From Planctomycetota bacterium (GTDB taxonomy: Bacteria > Planctomycetota > UBA1135 > UBA2386), in assembly GCA_016793305.1 (NCBI GenBank), contig JAEUHU010000323.1:1-18166 (forward strand): DNA of 18,166 nt, read 5' to 3'. Positions 14,367 to 18,166 of the stretch are shown piece after piece (position 1 is the stretch's first letter; the number at the start of each line of letters is the position of its first letter). Made by a program: the position numbers and the translations under genes. A model generated the notes under the pieces. The model worked only from the letters and a program-made list of their open reading frames with translations, had not been told where the DNA came from and did no database searches.

Positions 14367-15497
14367 TCACTTCTTCGTGAACTCGGCCGGCAGCGGGCCG
14401 GTCAGCGCCTTCAGGAACGTCACGATCGCCGCGACCTTGTCGGCCGGCAGGTTCTGGTTGAGCTGGATCTCGGCCATGTTCTTCACCGCCTCTTCGAGCG
14501 TCGCGATCTTGCCGTCGTGGTAGTAGGGCGCGGTCTTCTCGCAGTTGGCGAGCGTCGGGACCTTGAACAGGAACTTGTCGGCTTCGCTGCCGGTGACCTG
14601 CATGCGGCCGGTGTCCTGGCTCGGGTACGGCTTGATCAAGCCGACCTTCTGGTACATGTGCCCGCCCAAGAGGCGCCCCATGTGGCAGGTGATGCAGCCG
14701 CTGTCCATGAAGGCCTTCAGCCCGACCAGCTCCTCGTTGGTCAGCGCCTTCTGGTTGCCGTCGAGGTACTCGTCCCACCGCGACCTGGTCACCAGGGTGC
14801 GCTCGAACGCACCGACCGCCAGCTTGAAGTTGGCGACCGTCACCGGATCCCCGCTGCCCGGGAACGCCTTCTGGAAGCCCTCGACCAGCTCCGGCTTGGC
14901 CTTCAGCTTCGCGACCAGCGCCGCCTCGTCGGCGAGCCCGTGCTCGACCGGGTTCAGGACCGGCACCACCGACTGCTCTTCGACGGTCGTGGCGCGGCCG
15001 TCCCAGAACTGCACGAACTGGCGGTGCGCGTTGTAGACGGTCGGCGTGTTGCGCTCGCCGTTCTTGCCGTCGCTGCCCGGCGAGGTCGGCTTGTTGTCGA
15101 CGCCGTAGGTGGCGAGGTCGTGGCACGAAGCGCAGCTGAGGTTGCCGTTCTTCGACAGCGACGTGTCGTGGTAGAGCGCCTTGCCGAGGGCCACCTTCTC
15201 GGGCGTGCCCGGGTTGTCGACCGCCGGCGCCGCCGGCTCGGTGCCGAACATCTGCTTCACCATCTGGTAGTCGATCTTCGGCTTCTGCACCTTCTTCGGG
15301 TCCTGCGCCGCTTCGGCAGCCTTCTCACCGGTCGAGGCTGTGCTGGCAGGCGCGGCGTTGGACGCCGCCGGGCTCGACGCCGCTGGCGTGGTCCCGCCGG
15401 ACGGAGCACCACCTGCCGGCTTGTCGCCGCCGCAGGACGGCAGGGAGAGCAGCGTGACGACGCTGCAGGAGAACAGGATCGCGATCATCTTGGCCAT
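14367..15497 (-). CDS. Di-haem cytochrome c peroxidase, lipoprotein form
   Basis: This is a member of the CcpA/MauG family, which reduces hydrogen peroxide in the periplasm with electrons from cytochromes or quinols. It has 376 residues. The signal sequence ends in a lipobox LSLPSC with Cys22, so it is probably membrane-anchored by lipid. An Ala/Pro/Ser/Thr linker runs from about 24 to 70. Two c-type haem sites are present: C122-ASC-H126 and C268-ITC-H272. Family blocks are ALGKALYHDTSLSKNGNLSC (103-122), ERNTPTVYNA, FWDGRA, LVTRSRWDEYLDG and FKVPTLANC with TAPYYHDGK. It ends at an ordinary position for the family. The ATG at 15497 is used; ATG 15488 would also keep the signal peptide. No cytochrome c maturation genes or obvious electron donor are in the window. 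It could share a transcript with thrS (106 bp), although hairpins lie between them. Confidence 0.94.
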   Translation of the reverse strand: MAKMIAILFSCSVVTLLSLPSCGGDKPAGGAPSGGTTPAASSPAASNAAPASTASTGEKAAEAAQDPKKVQKPKIDYQMVKQMFGTEPAAPAVDNPGTPEKVALGKALYHDTSLSKNGNLSCASCHDLATYGVDNKPTSPGSDGKNGERNTPTVYNAHRQFVQFWDGRATTVEEQSVVPVLNPVEHGLADEAALVAKLKAKPELVEGFQKAFPGSGDPVTVANFKLAVGAFERTLVTRSRWDEYLDGNQKALTNEELVGLKAFMDSGCITCHMGRLLGGHMYQKVGLIKPYPSQDTGRMQVTGSEADKFLFKVPTLANCEKTAPYYHDGKIATLEEAVKNMAEIQLNQNLPADKVAAIVTFLKALTGPLPAEFTKK

Positions 15498-15646
15498 GGG
15501 TCTCGTGGTTCCGCGCGTGACGTCCGCGGGAAGCTGGGGAATGCGGAAGGGGCGGAGAGATTACGGCGAAACCCGGACGCGATCCAAGTTCGGCTGGTGC
15601 CAACGGCAAGTGGCACCACCATCGCCTCGGCCGCATGCTGGAGCCC
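15498..15646. other. Divergent intergenic region, peroxidase and maf
   Basis: This 149-bp gap lies between divergent genes and should hold promoters for both. On the minus strand a GTAATCT element near 15560 is a possible -10 for the peroxidase gene. On the plus side the perfect inverted repeat at 15595-15618 is the main visible structure. I see no clear consensus promoter for maf. Confidence 0.45.
15595..15618. promoter_or_regulatory. Perfect inverted repeat upstream of maf (operator or leader hairpin)
   Basis: TGGTGCCA (15595-15602) and TGGCACCA (15611-15618) are exact inverted repeats with an 8-nt spacer, ending 28 bp before the preferred maf ATG. It could be an operator for a dimeric repressor or a hairpin in the mRNA leader. 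The half-sites are 16 bp apart start to start. Confidence 0.4.
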
Positions 15647-16225
15647 ATGGCGTCCCTCGTCCTGGCCAGCACGTCCCCGTATCGCAAGCAGCTGCTCGAA
15701 CGGCTGCGGGTGCCGTTCGTCTGCGAAGCGCCCGGCGTCGACGAAGCCGCGGTCAAGGCCGAACTGCGCGAGCCGCTGGCCGTGGTGCGCGAGCTGGCGC
15801 GCCGCAAGGCACAAGCAGTCGCGGGCAAGCACGCGGGGGCCCTCGTGATCGGCAGCGACCAGGTGGCGACCCTCGACGGCGCGATCCTCGACAAGCCCGG
15901 CACGGCGGCAGCGGCCCACGCGCAGCTGCAGCGGCTGCAGGGCCAGGAACACCAGCTGCTGACCGCAGTGGCGATCGTGCATCCGGGCGGGCTGTGCGAA
16001 TTCCTCGACGCGACGTTCCTGCGCATGCGCCCGCTGACCACCGCCGAGATCGAGCGCTACGTCGCCGCCGACCAGCCGCTCGACTGCGCCGGCAGCTACA
16101 AGATCGAGAGCCTCGGCGTAGCACTGTTCAGCCGCGTGCAGGGCGAGGACCAGACGGCGGTCCAGGGGCTGCCGCTGCTGCGTCTCGCCCAGGAACTGCG
16201 CGGACTCGGGCTGCAGGTCCCGTGA
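15647..16225 (+). CDS. Maf-family nucleoside triphosphate pyrophosphatase, YceF type
   Basis: This cytoplasmic enzyme hydrolyses nucleoside triphosphates to monophosphates. The YceF branch prefers 7-methyl-GTP and is thought to clear modified nucleotides. The protein has 192 residues, the usual length. Motifs are LASTSPYRKQLLERL (6-20), PGVDE (29-33), GSDQVATLDG (69-78) with Asp71 as the likely catalytic base, and DKPGTAAAA. The block LDCAGSYKIESLGVALFSRV (145-164), followed by QGLPLLRL, matches YceF more closely than the dTTP/UTP-type Maf (YhdE). ATG 15647 was chosen over ATG 15635 because family members begin with two or three residues before the LAST block. It lies 31 bp upstream of a methyltransferase gene on the same strand and probably shares its transcript. 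Confidence 0.93.
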   Translation: MASLVLASTSPYRKQLLERLRVPFVCEAPGVDEAAVKAELREPLAVVRELARRKAQAVAGKHAGALVIGSDQVATLDGAILDKPGTAAAAHAQLQRLQGQEHQLLTAVAIVHPGGLCEFLDATFLRMRPLTTAEIERYVAADQPLDCAGSYKIESLGVALFSRVQGEDQTAVQGLPLLRLAQELRGLGLQVP

Positions 16226-16256
16226 CGCGCCTGCTGGACGAGGATACGTTCGAGAG

Positions 16257-17051
16257 ATGGACGACAAGCTCGAAGTCAGCACCCAGGGCATCCTCGAGCT
16301 GTACCGCCGCTTCGCGGACGACCTGCGCTCGACCCGAGCCCGAATGCGGCGCCTCTACAGGAGTCGCTGCGTCCCGTGGCGCAACCGTTCCCTGCTCCAC
16401 AAGATCGCAGCACGAGCCGTGCAGCCGTTCGCCGGCGCCGTCGGACTGCAGCCGCGCATGCTGGCCCAGAGCGACGACGAAACCTGCGAGATCCTGTACC
16501 TGCTGCTGCGCGCCGAACGCCCCGAACGAGTGGTGGAGATCAGCCCGTTCCACGGCTGGTCGACCTGCTGGATCCTGTCGGCTCTGCGCGACAACGGCCG
16601 CGGCAAGCTGGTCTCGCACGACCTGATCGATGCGTCGAGCAAGAACGTGCCGGCCGAGCTCGCGAAGGACCGGTGGCAGCTCGTGCTCGGCGACGCGCGC
16701 AAGGAAGTGGCGGCCTCGGGCGAGCCGATCGACTTCCTGCTGATGGACTCGGACCACAGCGCCGAGTTCGCCCACTGGTACCTCGACACGGTCCTGCCGC
16801 GGGTTCGCGACGGTGCCGTGGTGTGCGTCGACGACGTCTTCCACCACGCCGACCCGGCGATCTTCGACGGCGAAGGGCCGGTGGTGCTCGACTGGCTGAA
16901 GCGCCGCGGCATCTCCTACTTCACCTGTGCCAAGCCGAAGAACCCGTCGGCGTTGAATGCACTGCACGGCCAGAAGGTCTCGCTGCGCCTCGCCGAGCGC
17001 ATCCACACCAGCGATGCCAATCCGGCGATCCTGTTCCGCAACCGCAAGTAG
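16257..17051 (+). CDS. Class I SAM-dependent methyltransferase (Methyltransf_24-like)
   Basis: This 264-residue protein starts with a helical N-terminal section of about 85 residues, basic around residues 24-50. The Rossmann domain shows motif I as RVVEISPFHGWST (91-103), HDL at the end of the second strand (121-123), LVLGDARK for the third, and IDFLLMDSDHS (158-168) for the fourth. VCVDDVFHH (189-197) gives the Asp-Asp pair seen in cation-dependent O-methyltransferases and Methyltransf_24 proteins; its role here is not proven. The ending NPAILFRNRK is unremarkable. The substrate is unknown; relatives act on sugars or small molecules. The ATG at 16257 follows GAGAG, a weak ribosome site. It is probably cotranscribed with maf and ends 15 bp from the convergent SanA-like gene. 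Confidence 0.87.
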   Translation: MDDKLEVSTQGILELYRRFADDLRSTRARMRRLYRSRCVPWRNRSLLHKIAARAVQPFAGAVGLQPRMLAQSDDETCEILYLLLRAERPERVVEISPFHGWSTCWILSALRDNGRGKLVSHDLIDASSKNVPAELAKDRWQLVLGDARKEVAASGEPIDFLLMDSDHSAEFAHWYLDTVLPRVRDGAVVCVDDVFHHADPAIFDGEGPVVLDWLKRRGISYFTCAKPKNPSALNALHGQKVSLRLAERIHTSDANPAILFRNRK

Positions 17052-17066
17052 ACCGGTCCGCGACGA

Positions 17067-17759
17067 TCAGTCGACCGAGCCGAGCAGGAACACTTCACAC
17101 CAGGCGAAACTGCGCGCCAGCAGCTCGCGCCCCTGGTTCTTCACCTGGGTCGAGATGCTGTAGTCGACCAGGGCCGGCGCACCACAGCCGAGTGCGTCGA
17201 GACCCGCCTGACGGGCGAGGAACACCGAGCGCGCCAGGTGGAACTCGTTGGTCACGACCACCACGCGACGGAACCCGAACACGTCCCGGCAGCGCCGCAT
17301 CGTGTCGATCGTGCGCAGCCCGAAGCCGTCGTCGACCAGCGCTTCGCCCGGCACGCCGCGCGCCTCGAGCCAGCGCCGCATCGCCGCGACCTCGTCGCGG
17401 CCGAGTTCTCCCCCGCCGCGCCCGCTGAGCAGGATCCGCGGTGCGACACCCTGCTGCCACAGCCGCAGCGCCGCGTCGAGCCGGTCGACCAGCATGTGGA
17501 ACGGCCGGCCGTCGGGGTGGATCCGCGCCCCGAGCACCACCAGCGCCTCGGCCGGCTCGCTCGCCGCCGCGAACCGATGCCCGACGGTCGCCGACAACAC
17601 GTGGAGATTCGTGGCGCCGAAGGCCAGCAGACCGGCGGCGACCGTCGCCACGGCGAGCCGTCGCAGACGCCTCCAAAGGGACTTCCGGGGCGGTCGGTCA
17701 TGGGCGGACGGAAGGGCTGGCGACACGCGGAACGGGCCTCTGCGCACGATGGGCGCCAC
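17067..17759 (-). CDS. SanA/YdcF-like DUF218 membrane protein
   Basis: This 230-residue protein has an Arg-rich N-terminus and one membrane segment (about 35-52). Its DUF218 domain closely follows San[16 protein letters not shown] (72-86), a Leu/Val/Asp/Arg helix ([13 protein letters not shown]), ILLSGRGG (109-116), [35 protein letters not shown], and [19 protein letters not shown]. coli SanA and ElyC affect envelope barrier function and surface-polysaccharide or peptidoglycan-precursor assembly, but a reaction for the family is not settled. GTG at 17759 is the furthest in-frame start; GTG at 17747 or 17726 would remove only residues ahead of the membrane segment. It diverges from typA with 101 bp between and converges on the methyltransferase gene. 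Confidence 0.88.
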   Translation of the reverse strand: MAPIVRRGPFRVSPALPSAHDRPPRKSLWRRLRRLAVATVAAGLLAFGATNLHVLSATVGHRFAAASEPAEALVVLGARIHPDGRPFHMLVDRLDAALRLWQQGVAPRILLSGRGGGELGRDEVAAMRRWLEARGVPGEALVDDGFGLRTIDTMRRCRDVFGFRRVVVVTNEFHLARSVFLARQAGLDALGCGAPALVDYSISTQVKNQGRELLARSFAWCEVFLLGSVD

Positions 17760-17764
17760 CGGAG

Positions 17765-17792
17765 TTGACCACTGCGCCCCGATCGCGACAAT
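17765..17792 (+). promoter_or_regulatory. Probable sigma70-type promoter of typA
   Basis: TTGACC (17765-17770) and GACAAT (17787-17792) are 16 bp apart and match the sigma70 consensus at 5/6 and 4/6. This is the best promoter-like sequence in the window. Transcription would start near 17799, giving a typA leader of about 60 nt. It overlaps the upstream region of the divergent SanA-like gene. Confidence 0.5.
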
Positions 17793-17809
17793 CCTCGCCC
17801 CACGAAGCC

Positions 17810-17830
17810 GGGCGACCGCTCGCGTCGCCC
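17810..17830 (+). promoter_or_regulatory. Hairpin in predicted typA leader
   Basis: GGGCGAC (17810-17816) and GTCGCCC (17824-17830) form a perfect 7-bp stem with a 7-nt loop, about 11 nt after the predicted transcription start and 30 nt before the typA ATG. It may influence leader stability or translation. No Shine-Dalgarno is evident downstream of it. Confidence 0.35.
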
Positions 17831-17860
17831 TCCGGGGACCCCGCTCCCCATCGAGACCGC

Positions 17861-18166
<306 letters not shown>

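Noticed and set aside
12494..14380. Plus-strand open frame of about 630 codons antisense to thrS
   Set aside because: The minus-strand frame encodes a complete ThrRS with all motifs; the antisense product has Val/Leu/Arg/Glu-biased composition and no domain.

Overview
This is a GC-rich (roughly two-thirds G+C by eye), densely coding bacterial chromosome segment. Two predicted outer-membrane beta-barrel proteins, two probable lipoproteins and a cytochrome c peroxidase indicate a diderm Gram-negative. Few starts have a convincing Shine-Dalgarno. The gene families would suit Planctomycetota or another GC-rich lineage such as Myxococcota or Acidobacteriota. The lineage is inference; no rRNA or phylogenetic marker is complete enough to fix it. 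I see no tRNA, rRNA, CRISPR array, insertion sequence, phage gene or integration site.

Layout. (1) 1-5313: the 3' part of a RhlE-like DEAD-box RNA helicase is followed at once by a membrane-anchored SGNH/AlgX-like protein. On the opposite strand, an MBOAT acyltransferase is followed by a second SGNH/AlgX-like protein. The two SGNH-like genes are paralogues lying tail to tail, 9 bp apart, and together with the MBOAT gene they look like a cell-surface glycan O-acetylation module. (2) 5504-9571, minus strand: an alginate-export-family barrel, the tRNA t6A enzyme Sua5/TsaC, and an OprO/OprP-like porin. Three exact 20-bp-phased GTGAAGG repeats precede the porin. (3) 9592-12204, plus strand: a PPC/DUF296-domain protein with a lipoprotein-like N-terminus, a 92-residue orphan, a zinc-ribbon SAM methyltransferase, and a membrane-anchored beta-carbonic-anhydrase-like protein. 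(4) 12269-15497, minus strand: threonyl-tRNA synthetase downstream of a di-haem cytochrome c peroxidase lipoprotein. (5) 15647-17051, plus strand: a Maf/YceF nucleotide pyrophosphatase and a second SAM methyltransferase. (6) A SanA-like DUF218 membrane protein (minus) diverges from typA/bipA (plus), which runs off the right edge.

How it fits together. Housekeeping RNA and translation genes (helicase, sua5, thrS, typA, maf) alternate with envelope genes (O-acetylation module, porins, lipoproteins, SanA-like). The only clear pathway unit is MBOAT plus the SGNH pair. I did not find a defence system or an obviously new multi-gene machine. The best candidates for something undescribed are the inverted SGNH pair sharing one MBOAT, the phased repeat array before the porin, the apparently exported PPC-domain protein and the membrane-tethered carbonic-anhydrase-like protein. 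Several intergenic gaps also hold perfect inverted repeats with 7-8 nt loops.
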